A stretch of DNA of 64,000 nucleotides from Branchinecta lynchi. Lineage: Eukaryota > Arthropoda > Branchiopoda > Anostraca > Branchinectidae. The stretch lies in NCBI GenBank assembly GCA_023053575.1, contig JAKZAP010000001.1:12416849-12480848 (forward strand), read 5' to 3'. Position numbers and translations under genes: made by a program. Below, one piece after another: positions 11,682 through 24,305 of this stretch. The notes beneath the pieces were generated by a model. The model made no database searches, had not been told where the DNA came from, and was given only the letters and a program-made list of their open reading frames with translations. Every line of letters starts with the position of its first letter. Position 1 is the first letter of the stretch.

Positions 11682-12634
11682 GCTCCGACCAATCCTCATA
11701 AGCCCATTACACCGCCTTCTTCGCTTTCCTCTTCAAAAGAGAGTGTCACGGTCTATTTCTTCAGTAGAGGACTGTCTTCGCGGGGCGCCCCTCTTATTGC
11801 CCCTGCAGAAATTTCGCGCTGGATGATGAACATTGCTCGCGTAAACCTAGAACCGATATAGTGAGCGCGAGATCGATTCTGAAGTAAGATCAGAATTAAG
11901 CTTAGTTCTACCCATATTTGATATAACTTCTCAGTCTACGAATATTTATGAACCGGTTATTTTACTGGCAAGTATCCCAGAAGTGAAACTGCGTCTGTCA
12001 ATCGACAAAAAGCCTCCGTAACAGGTGGAGAAAAAGGCGAACGAAAAAATGTATTATAAGCCGTTTGCTGTGATTGCAATAACTTTGATCGTTGTGATTT
12101 GTGTATTGCCGTTGTTCGAATTCGGCCTTGTCCATTCCGATTTCTGATTATCTTCTTTTCCAATTATTTGTCAGTATTTTTCCTCAATACAGTATCTTGG
12201 TAAACGAAACGTAGCTCCAATTTTTGTTCATCGATTTCCCGATCTAATTTGTCCCTCTTGTACGTAACCTTTTAAGAAATAATGATTCTCAGGTGTTCCA
12301 AAGACTGAACTCTCCTGGGTGAGATATTAGAAAATTGGCTGCAAGCCGTAAGCGTTAGTGCATTGCTGTATGACATGAAGCCAACCATCGGTAGGAATAA
12401 TGATATTGACAAGGTATTATTCTGGAAACCTCACCTTTGTCGGGATTTATACGTCCATGGTATTTCTTTTGTTGAGTCCTATGTCACACGGTGTTTGTTC
12501 TTCGGCGAATCCTGGCAGCTCAGGATTTGACAACTATTATAAAACACTCTTGCAGTGTGTTGGGCCACATAACTGCGACTTAACTAAACTCTACTTAACT
12601 AAAGCAGTATACCCGATAAGTAGTAACACAAATT

Positions 12635-12640
12635 AATAAA
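12635..12640 (+). promoter_or_regulatory. Candidate poly(A) signal of the synaptotagmin-like gene
   Basis: AATAAA lies about 950 nt after the stop codon, with no other + strand gene evidence between. It is only a candidate. Confidence 0.25.
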
Positions 12641-13710
12641 ATATTTGCACGCGGTAAGATCGGCACTTATGCTCCTACAGTTTTGCATGTGTAGCTTGAA
12701 TTTGAAATTCGGACAGTATGTCCCACATGTGACAATTTAATTCATGAGCAGTTGCGATCTCGTAAGGTAATCATTACGTTAATCATTAATCCTGTACTGT
12801 CGATATCGATAATTCGGTACCATGCTTTATGTCTTGTTTCCCCAAAATTTAAGAACAAACTTGTCAAAATTCGAATAAATATTTCCTCCATTCGCATGTA
12901 TAAATGTAACTTACATTGGATTATTTAGAAATACTTATAAATTTACAATATCGTTTTCGATATCAATATTTACTTTCCCATATTCGATATCGATATTTCG
13001 TCCGATATATCGATCTCTAGCAGTGACTGCAGCAGGTTGTTCTGCGGCACCAGACTCTCAGCATGTGTCCAGCCAGACTCTCAGCAAGAAATGTCTGAGG
13101 CATTTCTTAGGCGCTTTTTAGACAGTCGGATCTTGCCGATTTTGAGCTGACTAAACGGGCAAGTATTTAATCCTCTTTTTCGTAGTGCATACTAACGGAA
13201 AACGTAGATCATGTTGATCGTAATGAAGTTGTTTGTTAACCGGAATGGCAGCTTATTATTACAATGATAATTGAATACATTGAATATTTTGACTCATCTA
13301 AGGCTAAGGGATTTTGAATTTTTTTTTTCACCCCATGCTCTAGTACTAACGTTAAACGTATGCACTGCTTGCACGACAACCCAAAATTCACCCACACGCG
13401 GAGAATTTGAATTTCAACAAATGCCGGCTAAGCTCGGAAAAGTTATGCCTGCAGAAAGTACGAAAACGATGTAGGAAGGAATCTGACTTTTATCTTGTAT
13501 TTTGGCAATAGCTTGCATTTGTAGTTGGTAAATATTCCAAGCATAGAGGGACAAGCACATAGAGATACATCTTAAACCAAAAGAATAAGCACTTCCGATG
13601 AAATCGATGTTGATCAAGGACAAACGAAGTAACGCGTTTTTGTCGAGTTGTAAGTAGACTGTCGTATCCCAGACCCATAACTTTTAGTGCGAAATACTTG
13701 ACTAGGCGAG

Positions 13711-13977
13711 GTGAGACCTTTACAATCTGGCCACGATATCTTACTGTATAGTTTTTGCACGTTCGTCTTTTGGTCCTTCCTCGCTGTAGGCTACCTAGTT
13801 TATGGGTCTTCTATCTGGTTAGACCTGTGGTGGCCAGGAGTTTACAACAAGCCTTCGGAGCACTTACGGAGGGTTACATGTACTCTTGATGACCAACTGT
13901 TTGTGACGATAAAGAATCGCAGTATACCTAGCGAAGAGCCAGAAACGTCACCACAACAAACGGTGTTGATTGGTTAA
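13711..13977 (+). CDS. Unassigned open frame with one possible membrane segment
   Basis: A frame of 88 codons has a hydrophobic stretch (LLYSFCTFVFWSFLAVGYLV) and a polar C-terminus ending SPQQTVLIG. An acceptor-like CCTCGCTGTAG lies inside it, ending at 13788, so the 3' part could be a terminal exon. No family recognised and no partner exon found. It may be chance. Confidence 0.15.
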   Translation: MRPLQSGHDILLYSFCTFVFWSFLAVGYLVYGSSIWLDLWWPGVYNKPSEHLRRVTCTLDDQLFVTIKNRSIPSEEPETSPQQTVLIG

Positions 13978-14999
13978 CATACGATTTGAATCAGTTTTAA
14001 GGATTCGTTTGAGTGACATTTCTCCTTCTTCCAGAGGTTCACTGGCGTGTTTGAGAAATAGTCATATAGAGACTATAGACTATTGGGGGAAGCCTGTATG
14101 CTGAGTTTGCCAATTTGGCTGTCGTGGGGTACCCTACTTTATTGTGGGTTCTCTCCAGGTTGATGTTCTGAAATTGTTTTATTTTATTTGTAGTTGATAT
14201 TAATGCAGTGTTTGTTAATGATTTTGTCACATGTTTAACCCTAGTTGGTCGTATCCTAGTTTAAATAATAAATAAATATGCGTCAAAATTTTCTATTGGA
14301 CTGTGTTCCCGTACTTCGCCTTCTCATTATTTTCCTCGGGTATGATCCAGCAGACCGGCCGCAAATTTTCTGAAATCCTATGCGTCGCGTTGACGATGAA
14401 AGTCTTGCGTCTGTATATTTTAATGGACGTTAAATATTTTGATTGACCTACATTTACAGATTGAAATATTCTCCGGAGGGTTGTTATTTAACATTAATGC
14501 AGCATGAAAGCTAATATTTATTCAATCGCAGCTAGCTTGGTACTTGTAAAGTTTTATGTGTGAAGTAGTTTTCCCGCGAACACACATGTTCTGTCGCTCT
14601 TGTTTCTTACACCTGTATTCAGCTGTTTACATTCTGGCTAGGCTTCACAAGGTTTATGGGCTGAAATGAAACATTGATAGCAAGTTTACACGATATCCAC
14701 CACCCTCGTGCTTTCAGAATTTATAATTTGATTTCTTAATCCCCCCCCCTCTCCCGTCTCGTTGCAAAATTATCTCAGGTCTTGCACATGGCTGCCGAGA
14801 ACCCAACCGAAACAAGACCAAAGGTTTCGACGGGATCCCAAAAATGTAATTTTTATCAGACTTCTTGATCCAAACATTCGAATCTTGTACATTTCTGAGT
14901 CTTCGCCAGACCCCTGTACACATTTTTCCTATTTATCCATAAACAACCGCTTGAATACGTAAAAAAATGTTACCGTTTTGAAGTTTTTTGCTTACGGCC

Positions 15000-16205
15000 A
15001 AACTACTAACCAAATCAGACAACCCAGTTCAGATATGGATTCAACAAGCATCGACTCAGCATGTCTCCTTATCACGATACAGAATCTCTAATCAACTTCA
15101 GAAACAGCTTTGAGCTTCAACCAAATTTCCAGTTTTGGCCGAATTCCTGGTGAATCATTTGTCCGGCAAGAAAACTAAGTTCAGATATGGATTCAGTGAG
15201 CCTCCTTACTCCTTAAACGAATATCTCATCAGCTTACAAAACATATCTGACTTTACCCTTAATTCGAAACCCCCTCCTCCGCCTCTAAATATAGGGCTAA
15301 AGGACCCATCTACAGACTTGGCCTGTACTTTGCTTGTGAATCCGTCTATTTTTGAACAACATATATCAACCACTTCGACCACCCCCAATTTAAACCTAAA
15401 GAAAACGTACGCTAGGTTTGAACAGTCTTCTATATTACCCGATTAACTTTGCGCGTATACGCGTCCCCATCCCCCTGGGTGCGCAGAGCTTTCGCATGCG
15501 TCAACAAAAGGGTAGGGCAACTGGTAAGGACTGGTCAGTGGTTAAGAATTGGTCAACAAATTTTATTAAATTGTCACCAGATAGTTGTCGGATGCATTCT
15601 GACTTTTCGACCCAGTAAATGCCGGCTGGGACTTTAGAGATAACTAAACACTCACTAATAACTCACACTAGTAACTCACTCTATATCGACTATGTTAAAA
15701 CTTCATACTAAATTTCCGGATTCAGTGCAAACTACACTGTACAAGTTTGCCCGTATAAAGATTAAAGTCAACTGCAGTATTTGCTACTCGGATTTTCTTA
15801 TCTCTACGCAGATAAGATTAATACCAAATAGAGATAAGATGAACCCGAGTAGCAAATACTGCAGATAACTTTGATCTTTATACGGAGGAACTTTTTACAG
15901 TGTACTTGTCCGGCGAGAAAATCATTTTCACATTCGGATTCAGCATGTTTTCTTACCCCTAATCGACTATTTCATTAGTTTTTTTTAAATATTTGTTTGT
16001 CGTCCCTTAATTGGAAACCCCTCCCCTCCCCTAAATATATAAGGCTACAGAGCCCATCTTCGAACTTGACCTGTACTATGATCAAAAGACTCATCGTGCA
16101 AAATTTGAACAAAATATCTCAACCCCTTCGAGATTGATCGTGCTAACAGAGGGAAGGACAGACGGAAAACTTTTTCGATGTCATAGGTATCCCTTCACTT
16201 AGGTT
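15000..16205 (-). repeat. Family A fragments around a MITE
   Basis: Reverse A sequence at 15000-15330 and 15905-16205 (CAGCATG, TTGTCCGGCAAGAAAA, GGACAGACGGAAAAC). The TA-flanked MITE at 15735-15902 sits between. No gene. Confidence 0.55.
15735..15902. mobile_element. TA-flanked foldback MITE (CACTGTA ends), copy 1
   Basis: A long inverted repeat: the left arm reads inward CACTGTAC then GCAGTATTTGCTACTCGG, and the right arm is its complement. TA flanks at 15733-15734 and 15903-15904. The centre carries mirrored TTATCTCT/AGAGATAA. TA duplication suggests Tc1/mariner-driven movement. Confidence 0.78.
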
Positions 16206-16359
16206 TTGGAATATGTTGAAACAAAACATTCATAGCAAGTGTAAACGAGGGTTACTCGGTACCATAAAGAAAAAGCCTTCTCATGCTGAGAGCCTTCTCC
16301 ACTGACATTTGATACTTGAATGTTCATCCTGGTCCCTCCACCCAAAGTGTTACCTCCAC

Positions 16360-17060
16360 TCGCTCACAGTGGCCGACTTAGGTCCGGACCAGTGACTTAA
16401 CACATAGGACATGTCACCTTGCCAGCTGTCAAGTTCCGTTCGATTTGTATCACTCGTACGACGGTTAAGCCTATGCAAGCCACATCATTTGCAGAATCTC
16501 CTCTAACTCCCCAGATTTGGTCAGGACCTGTCCTGTAAACAGAAAATGTAGGACGTGTGCTCTTGCCACCTGTCAATTTTCATCAGAATCGGATCATTCG
16601 TTCGAGAATTATGCTTGTTACAAAATTTCAGAATATCCAACTCCCCCCACAATTGCCGGAACTGGTCCCGACTTAAAATTGCATATTTAGGACATATGGT
16701 CTTGCCCTCTGTTAAGTACCATCCGAGGCAAATCACTCATTTGTCATACAATTTCCGCCCCCGCCCCCCTCCAGCTCCCCCCACAGTGTCCGGATCCGGT
16801 CTGGTTCGATGGATGATATGTCTAGAGATTATCACTATGTTTGTTCTTTCCATCAAGTCCCGTCCTGATCCTTGCATTCTAAGCGTGCCACAAGATTTCT
16901 GGTTCCCCTCACAGTTCCCGGATTCGGTTCGAACTTGTAGTGGAACATGTGAGACGTAAGCTGTTGGCAATGAGCAAGTTTCATTCCGACCCGACCCCGC
17001 ATTCAAAAGTTGAATGCTTCAAGATTCTTAACTCCCCCTCCCTCCACGCCCCCTGGATGG
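16360..17060 (-). repeat. Diverged family B-like units
   Basis: Recurring TCCGGACC/GGTCTGGTTCG, CATATGGTCTTGCC and CAAGATTTCTGGTTCCCCTC blocks resemble B units in reverse but are much decayed. No ends present and no gene. Confidence 0.4.
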
Positions 17061-17962
17061 TCGTATGTCGGAAGTGACAATATCCCTGTCCCCAATATTC
17101 AAGGCAAATTATTGTCGTAGTCCATCTGGAAGTACCCCTATGTGTACTAACAGTCCGATTTTGGCAGTCGGATGCGTTTTTCCTCCTTCGCTCCGAAATT
17201 TTGACGCATCGCGTGCAGAGATTTCAGTATCCTCGTTCAGTCGGTGTATCCCGGCCAAACTTTGTCTGTAAGAAAACAGTTGTGTCGTCTCCTCTTCTTT
17301 TTTTTTCGTGGATAGTTTCCCTTGGCCTAACGAGATCATAAGGTAATTTAAGCTTCCTTGACAACTTTTAAGCTGCTATTTGGCGCTCGTAGACACTCCC
17401 GTTGTTCTTTCACGAATAGTGAGATCGTTTTTCTTCCAGGAAAATACTTAGTATCACTACGTCGTAGCTAAGTAGACTTGGCAATGGTGTAATTGAATTG
17501 TAGACGTTTTAGGGTAATTAAATTGTTAGAGACCTCTCTAAAGGGAGCTTTCCAATCTGGGGAATAAAATGATATTCTTTTTCGATAAGGGATCTTAAAG
17601 GGTCCCTTTATCAAACTACCTACCTTGCGAGTCGCAGTTGTAAACTTCCAGAAGATTACTTTTCGATTCACACCAGTATTCGTCGCTTTCAGCCAATCGC
17701 AATCGTCGAAGATAGTGATATTTAACGAGGTTAAGTGAGAGCATACCCCATAATAAACTCTTTGACTTTCTTTAACTCAGGACATCGTACTCGATTTCTG
17801 CTCAACCGCTAGATGGCTAAATGAGTGAATTTACTGCGTAGTACGAGGACTGTTTTAAGGAGGTTTTGCTGGATTCCGTACCATGCGGTCGAGTTGTTCT
17901 GCTTATTGGTGAAAACTAGCACTTCAGTTTACCGGAATCCGACGGATTATTGTGAATAAGGA

Positions 17963-18157
17963 ATGGCTGATGGCGAAGAAGCTAAAACTATGTTCCCTTA
18001 TTTGGACGCGGATAGTCGGATCAGCCCCGGTGGTGGCGAATACTCTTCGCTTGACCATTATATCGTTCTCAGTAGGATGCCCGATTTCCCGGATGCTGCT
18101 TCGAATTTTCGGTTCTTGCTTGCGAGAAGCTTTAGGTTTGGTTTTCTCCAAGTTTGA
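17963..18157 (+). CDS. Unassigned open frame, both strands open
   Basis: The + frame begins MADGEEAKTMFPYLDADS and runs 64 codons. The opposite strand (17924-18166) is also open for 80 codons and is rich in basic residues. One of the two may be a real exon, because this 200-bp block has less repeat character than its surroundings. I recognise neither and cannot choose between the strands. Confidence 0.15.
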   Translation: MADGEEAKTMFPYLDADSRISPGGGEYSSLDHYIVLSRMPDFPDAASNFRFLLARSFRFGFLQV

Positions 18158-18964
18158 CCTTGACATTTCGCCTTAAACTCACCTGAAGAGTTCAAGCGAA
18201 AGGGTTTCAGAATTTCGTGGAAAAAATTCTTTAACCGACTCTTTGTATCAATCTACTAAACCAGATTTAGCTGAAAATCGCTTTAGCTGCCTCTTTTTTT
18301 TTACATCAATTTAAAAAAAAAACATGAATGACATAATTTCGCAGCCAGGTTCAAAAAGTCACAGCCGCATTTGGATAAATTAAACACTGGTCTAAACGAC
18401 ACAAATTTAGATCAACTCGAGAACACGAGACATTACAGGAATCGAAGGAACTCTGTGTTTCCTCTGGCTGTTTGTTTGAGTAATTATCGTCCTGAGGATA
18501 CCTTCCTGGAACCGAATACTAAAACTGGAACTTGAGAATAAACAGGGTGAATTCACCTGTTGCTCTATCTACTGTTTTATAGGTTTTGGTTGGTAGGGAG
18601 ACCGGTATCCAGGCAGCAAGATAAATATCTCAAAGCGTCGGAGACGCTTCCGCGACTCGAATCTAGACTAATCAATCTCGATACCTGGGACAGCTGGTGC
18701 CCAGCGGAACTATTTGCCATTAGAAGCAGAAACTAGTACTCCGTTCCTGTTACAATGCACCCCAATCTAGAAAACTTCTCTTCCACTTTGTTGTATAGTT
18801 AATGTACTTGATAACCAAGATATACAATCCGCGGGGCTCAGAGGCGATACTAGCCAAAATACTTTTTTGGCGGGGGGGGGGGGGGGGTTGTATTTACCGA
18901 CTGGCTGTCATTTTTTTCAACCGATTTTTAGAGAAAACGACTGTACGAAAAATTGTCTGTATGT

Positions 18965-18981
18965 TAGTAAGTAAGTAATTT
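18965..18981 (-). repeat. Microsatellite tail of a probable LINE/SINE 3' end
   Basis: (TAAG)n then TAATTTATTTGTAACCCGCC. On the minus strand this reads GGCGGGTTACAAATAAATTA and then the repeat. A related GGGCGGGTTATAAATAATAT with (AT)n is at 50868-50901 on the + strand. Similar tails: (TAGA)n at 1968-1985 and 42811-42832, (GAAT)n at 20561-20575. Confidence 0.45.
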
Positions 18982-19382
18982 ATTTGTAACCCGCCATTTC
19001 GAAAAAGCGGAGTAAATGTAAGAAAATAAATACACAGAAAAGACACTAATTTTTAATCTTCGGTCAGGAAGCAGTGGAGAAGGTCGTGCGTTGGTTGGGC
19101 TCGGCTGTAAATGATTTTTTGATAACGACGAAGAAACATCCAAAAGGGTAACACTTGCATCTTGAATTCTGAACTTCTCCGTCAATGTACGGTTATGGCA
19201 TAATTTCAACAAGTGGAGCAGATGCTTAGCATAGTTAAAATAACATGATCTCATCTTTTTTATCTCACTCTTTCGCAGAACATTAGTGACACAAGAACGA
19301 AATAACAATTGACTGTTCTTAAAGCCGACTTGTTTTACCGAATTTTCACGAAAAAATAGATAGTTTTTACGAAAACGGTTTT

Positions 19383-19640
19383 GTTTTATGGCACTTGCAG
19401 CTCCGCTCAAGTGCCATATACCGATCACTTTTCGGTCTGTCTGTCAGGCCACTGTTCTCGAGTGAGGCTACTTCCAGATGTGCTAGGAGATGAAACTGGG
19501 CAGGCATATCAAGGACCCAGCCAAAATAACTTGGAAATAGTCATTTGCCCGATTCGACCATCGAGGGAGGAGCGGGAATCTGAAATTTAGGGACATGCAC
19601 AACTTTCGAAAAGGTGATCGGATCTTAAAGAAACTTGATA
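19383..19640 (+). repeat. Family B fragment with opening hairpin
   Basis: Contains the hairpin ATGGCACTTGCAG...CTCAAGTGCCAT (19388-19417), then TACCGATCACTTTTCGGTC, TACTTCCAGATGTGCTAGG and about half a unit, ending near the LINE scrap at 19700. Confidence 0.65.
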
Positions 19641-19699
19641 TCTGGAAAGATGTCATGTGAGATGTCCCATTTCAATAAAACTCTGTTTGTAACGCTCGG

Positions 19700-19871
19700 T
19701 TCTTGTACTGATGGGGTTAGAACCGAAAATTTGTGTGCGGCCTCGGTGGCGATCCCGAAGCTCCAACAGACGAAATGCGACCATGTGCATTATGAACAAA
19801 CGTTTGTACCGTCATTTGTGAAACTGTTTAATCTTTTCTGTACTTTTATGTCCCAGCATTTCAACCCGTAA
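19700..19871 (+). pseudogene. LINE 3'-end fragment (same family as 25.5 kb copy)
   Basis: Encodes SVAIPKLQQTKCDHVHYEQ and TFVPSFVKLFNLF, ending at TAA 19869-19871. The same C-terminal block of the ORF appears at 26530-26638. It is a 5'-truncated remnant next to a family B fragment (19383-19640). Confidence 0.7.
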
Positions 19872-19927
19872 ATATGTAGAGGAATATTACACTGTCAGAA
19901 GTTTTATAACAGATAACAACAAGATCC

Positions 19928-20410
19928 TTTACCTTAGATCCTTCTGTGCACCCACAGTGAGATAAACGTAAACGCGTGACGGCGGCTCGCCTCTATACAT
20001 ACTATATACTTTTCATAAATAATATAATTTATTTTTTAAACACTGTATGTGTATAGGGGGGGGGGGGGGGGGGGTAGAATTCATTTACCTTAGATCCTTC
20101 TGTGAATCCACTGCGAGATAAACGTAAACGCGTGACGGCGGCTCGCCTCTATAAATACTATATACTTTCAATAAAAATACAATTTATTTTATAAATACTG
20201 TATAGGGGGGGGGGGGGGTAGCGTTTTCTTTACCTTAGATCCTTCTATGCATCCACAGCGAGATAAACGTAAACGCCTGACGGCGGCTCGCCTATATATA
20301 TACTATATACTTTTCATAAAAATATATATTATTTTGTAAACATAGAGTGTATGGGGGGGAGCCGGGGGCGTTTCCTTAACCTTAGATGCTTCCGTGCATC
20401 CACAGCCACC
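19928..20410. repeat. Minisatellite of about 145-160 bp with G runs
   Basis: The marker CCTTAGATCCTTCTGTG...GAGATAAACGTAAACG...GACGGCGGCTCGCCT recurs at about 19931, 20091 and 20234, with a partial unit at 20379. Each unit ends in a variable G run (18, 12 and 6+ G) after TGTATA. The variable G runs suggest unstable length. Confidence 0.8.
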
Positions 20411-21424
20411 CAGAGCGTTAAGGGAGAGCGTCCAGTCGTCTTTCATGCTTGAATAGAACAGTATTTTATTTTATTAATACTCAAATCGTAGATAGGCGAA
20501 ATAGGGGGTACTGGTCGAACAACAATCACATACACTGAACAATATATCTTCCTAACTAACGAATGAATGAATGAAATATTTTATTGCCCGAACAAAGGAG
20601 AAAAAAGATGTAGCATGTGAAAAAATCAAGAGAGTTAGTGGAAAGCTTCGCACAGCGTTGGATTCTCTGGCGGAAATTTTGAAATTGTGTGAAAACTAAC
20701 AAATGAAAAAAAAAACACGGCAAGCGTCATTCAGGATGACTTCGTTTGAATATATCAGAATCGAAAAAATGTCCGATGAACCATATTTATTATAAAGGTT
20801 TGCAATTCAATATTTCCCAGCGACTTTCCATGGGTTTTCGCGATCTGTCCAGCGGGAAAGTTGAAAGCAATTCCAGGATTCGCTTTCCCACAGTTTTTGC
20901 GATGCGCTTCTTCGGCTGGAAAGTGTTCCTGGAATCTCGCGAAAGCCCTCCTATACATGACCATAGCTAGATTTTTGAAGCTTCTATCCGTTTCATGGTC
21001 CACACGCTTATCCCATTTCTAAGAGGTTTTTCCTCAGCCCGCGTGTGTTTCTGAAGGTTCTTCGCGGGAACACGATTGTGTGCAAAAGAGTCGAGCCACA
21101 AGTTCAAACTAGCAGAAACACTGTTTTTATTATTTTTGCGACAGTTTTGAAATTAAAATGAAATTCTAGATACAATCTCAATAAATGTTGACTTCAGGCT
21201 TACGTACTTACCATTCTGTACTACAAGAATCCTCAGTTTTATCTCTGTCTGCTTACTAAACTACTAACTGAACTGTTTAGATCGCTGAATTCGAGATTCC
21301 CGTCAAATTCAAGAGACACAATTGGAAATCATATCGAAGTTGTTTGTCAAACTCGAGCCGCATTAACCTTGTTGGTCAGGGTATCAGATACTTGTTCTTT
21401 GGAATGTGGAGTGGGAACATAATA
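20411..21424. other. No gene seen
   Basis: Contains a (GAAT)n tail at 20561 and a weak inverted pair around 20830 and 20930 (TCGCGATCTG, ATCTCGCGAAAG). Otherwise unique-looking intergenic DNA. Confidence 0.5.
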
Positions 21425-22923
21425 GTTGCGTTTTTGCAGATACCATGTTTCTGATACCACGGTCTAAAGTCGTTTTTGCAGTTATCGTGGTATCTGATAC
21501 CACGGTCAAAAGGCGTTTTTGCAGTTATCGTGGTATCTGGCCAGTTATCGTGGTATCGATCCGGTATTCAGATACTACGGTCCGACCGTGATAACTGGTC
21601 GTGGTATCTGAAAAGTCATCTCACTTTCATCAAATTTTGTCAGATTGTTGAGAAACAAGTTTAGCACTTGGTGATGTAACTGGATATCTCTTTTTGGGAT
21701 CCCAAAACGTAAGTGGAGGGATACCTATGACATCGCAAAAGTTGTCCGTCCGTCCGTCTGTAAGTACGATAACTCTCGAAGGGAATGAGATATTTTGATG
21801 AAACTTGGTGTGAGGACTGTTTGCGTCAAGGGTAAGGTCGAGTTTGTAGATGGGCTATGTAGCACTATATTTGGGGGTGGGGGTTCAAATTAAGGGACAA
21901 ACAAAATATTTTTAAACAGCTAATGTGATAGTCGATTATGGGGTAAGGAGACATGCTCAGCACGATGGTGAAAATCATTTTCTCGCCGGACAAGTAGTTC
22001 GTCCGGAATCCGGTAACAACCGGAAAGTTTGTTAAAAGTAAACTTTTCATTTCAAGTTTATTAAATGTTTGATTCAGAGGTAAGAAGACATGGTGAACAC
22101 GATGATGAAAATCATTTTCTTGCTGGACAAGTAGTTCGTCCGGAATCCGGCGAAAACCGGAAAGTTGGTTAGAAGTAAAAGTTTCATTTGAAGTTGATTA
22201 AATTTTTTATTTAGGGGTAAGAAGATATGCTGAACACGATGGTGAAAACCATTTTCTCGCCGGAAAACTGGTTCGCCTGGAATCCGGTCAAAATCGGAAA
22301 ATATGTCAAAAGCAAAAGTTTTATCTGAAGTTGATTAGATGTTAGATTTAGGGGTAAGAAGAGACGCTGAGTCTGTATATGACAATCATTATTTACTCGG
22401 ACATATAATTAGTCCGGAATCCGGTTGTACCCGCATTTTTTTAAGTCAAAGTTTTATTTAATGCTGATTGCATGTTCTTCATAGGGATAAGGAGATACGC
22501 TGGATTCGTTTCTGAATTTTCTTTTTTTGCTGGACTATAGTTCGCTCGGAATTCGGGCGAAACCGCAAATTTGGCAGAAGTAAAGCAGGAAGTTTCGGTC
22601 AGTATCGTCAAAATAGATATGGCCTACAGAGGTATAGATTGATAGATAGATTGAGTATCCGAACTCGGTTTTCTTTGATGATTAGCCTGGCGAAGACTGG
22701 ATCTGGCGAAGACAAAACCCAATTGTCTGGATCAAATCTTAGATTTTTGGGATCCCATCGACACCTTTGGTCTTGTTCGTTTGGGATTACTTCGAAAAGT
22801 GCAATTTCGGCAATAGTCGTTTTTGCAGAGCACCGTGTATCAAATACGACGTTAACTGCAAAAACCACTAATTGCAGATCCAGTTACCGTGGTAACAGAT
22901 ACCACGGTATCAGCAAAAACGAT
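21425..22923 (+). mobile_element. Family A element, complete-looking copy
   Basis: Begins GTTGCGTTTTTGCAGATACC after TA and ends GGTATCAGCAAAAACGATC. Near both ends are palindromes around GTGGTATCTGATACCAC. The core 21696-22777 starts GGGATCCCAAAACGTAAGTG, has GTCCGTCCGTCTG, then an array of about 137-bp units containing CCGGAATCCGG and AAGACATGCTGA, and closes with a GGGATCCC motif and GGTCTTGTT. No transposase; all ORFs inside are frame-shifted shadows of the array. Confidence 0.75.
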
Positions 22924-24305
22924 CAGCAGACACTGTGAAAGATAGGATTATAAACGTTCTTAAAACTAGTGAAAATCACAAGTAGAAAGAGAATAAGGCA
23001 TAATTTGACAATGAAGGCTTAGCAGGGTGGTGTCCCAAAAGCTACATTTTCACGATCAGGTCCCAGAAACAACCAGCAGGCGATTTGAACTGATCCAAGT
23101 AACTAAACTACCTAAATAATTGTCACCGAATCTTTCCGCCACTACAGCATCTCGGTTGGTAAGGCATTACAAAACTCTGTCAATCCTAGTATACAGCTTC
23201 GCAAAAGCAAGTCAGACCTTAGTGATTCTTATCATTCTTAAAGGACCCCTCGCACTATCTACTCTTCAACTTACAGTATTTTTCAAATATTTGAATACTT
23301 TAAAACTAGGATGTGCTTTCAACAGACAACCCACGTTTTTTTGCTGTACGCCTTTTCCGACACCCGCTGTCTTGTAGCGAAAACAGGGAACAATTTACAT
23401 AACCGGTTTTCTGATGGAGAAACTTCTTGCAGACAACCGTCGACAGCGAATTAGCGTGGTTTTGTTAGAAGGGTTAGAATGTACCGTACGAAATTGGGGT
23501 CTCCGGGTTTAGAGATATATGGCGTGATTTTGAAAGTAGGTTGCGTTAGTATAATAAGTAAGGCAGGTCCTTTAAGCGTCTTAAGAAACCTAGTATTTCA
23601 AATGCAAAGCTGGGTTCCCGCATAGTCCAATTCACATGTGAATATCTGGATGAGCCCAGTCAGTATCAAACGGCAACCGATTTCTTGATGCGGCTGCACA
23701 AATTTCCGGTCCTGACTGTGTTGTTCGGAAACTGTGTCTACGGAAAGGAACACATTCTGATGACATTTACTCAAAATCGGTTGCAACTATGGCAAAGAGC
23801 TTTATAAAAACAGGAAACATGAGACAGCGAAACACAAAACGGGTGCAACTTAAATCACAGCCTTTAAAACATCTGACCACTAAAACATTAACATCGTATA
23901 GAACTCACGGGTATAAAGTCACCTGGACTATAATGTTCACCTGTATACAATTTCGGACTCTAATTGGGCAGCTACGGCCTTGCTTGTACTAAACTCACTT
24001 ATTCGTAATGGCAACACAGATGGATAAAGCACAGGAGGATCCGAAAACCGGACCGATCCGACGTGTTATTTTAAAGGGGTTATATGCAGAAGATGTGTGT
24101 TGACTTGTATTCCAGCTTGAATTCTTTCGGTCAGCAAGTGGCCACGGAGTTAAGTAACTGGCAATAGTTTAAGCTCTTCCTTCGGTGCAAGCTAAAACAC
24201 CATCTTCTCCTTTGCTCCAATGACGCTGAAAAGTACGGCCTTCAAACTAATTCTGTCTGCCTTTTCTTCTAACCGCAAGCTCAGGTAGTAACATATGGGT
24301 TACAC
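22924..24305. other. No gene seen
   Basis: Between a family A copy and a hAT-like MITE. Short frames only, no splice-flanked open block and no repeat I recognise. Confidence 0.5.

Larger units (their letters stand above)
11682..15000. other. Intergenic stretch after the synaptotagmin-like gene
   Basis: Probable 3' UTR at the start. Otherwise unremarkable A+T-rich DNA with short low-complexity runs and the weak open frame at 13711-13977. Nothing else supported. Confidence 0.5.
17060..19380. other. Intergenic stretch without a recognised gene
   Basis: Holds the ambiguous open frames at 17924-18166 and a 154-codon minus frame at 18964-19428. The latter looks like LINE-tail sequence running into family B. 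A G17-class run lies near 18871-18888. No gene supported. Confidence 0.5.

Noticed and set aside
11390..11701. 103-codon + ORF overlapping the last synaptotagmin-like exon
   Set aside because: It is a different frame from the spliced C2B frame, which matches the family. The long frame is a shadow.
18964..19428. 154-codon minus ORF, one of the longest single frames
   Set aside because: It begins in the family B opening hairpin and ends in a (TAAG)n tail; no domain and no splice context. Treated as repeat-derived.
19928..20410. CRISPR-like array
   Set aside because: Units are 145-160 bp direct tandem repeats without unique spacers, in an animal genome.
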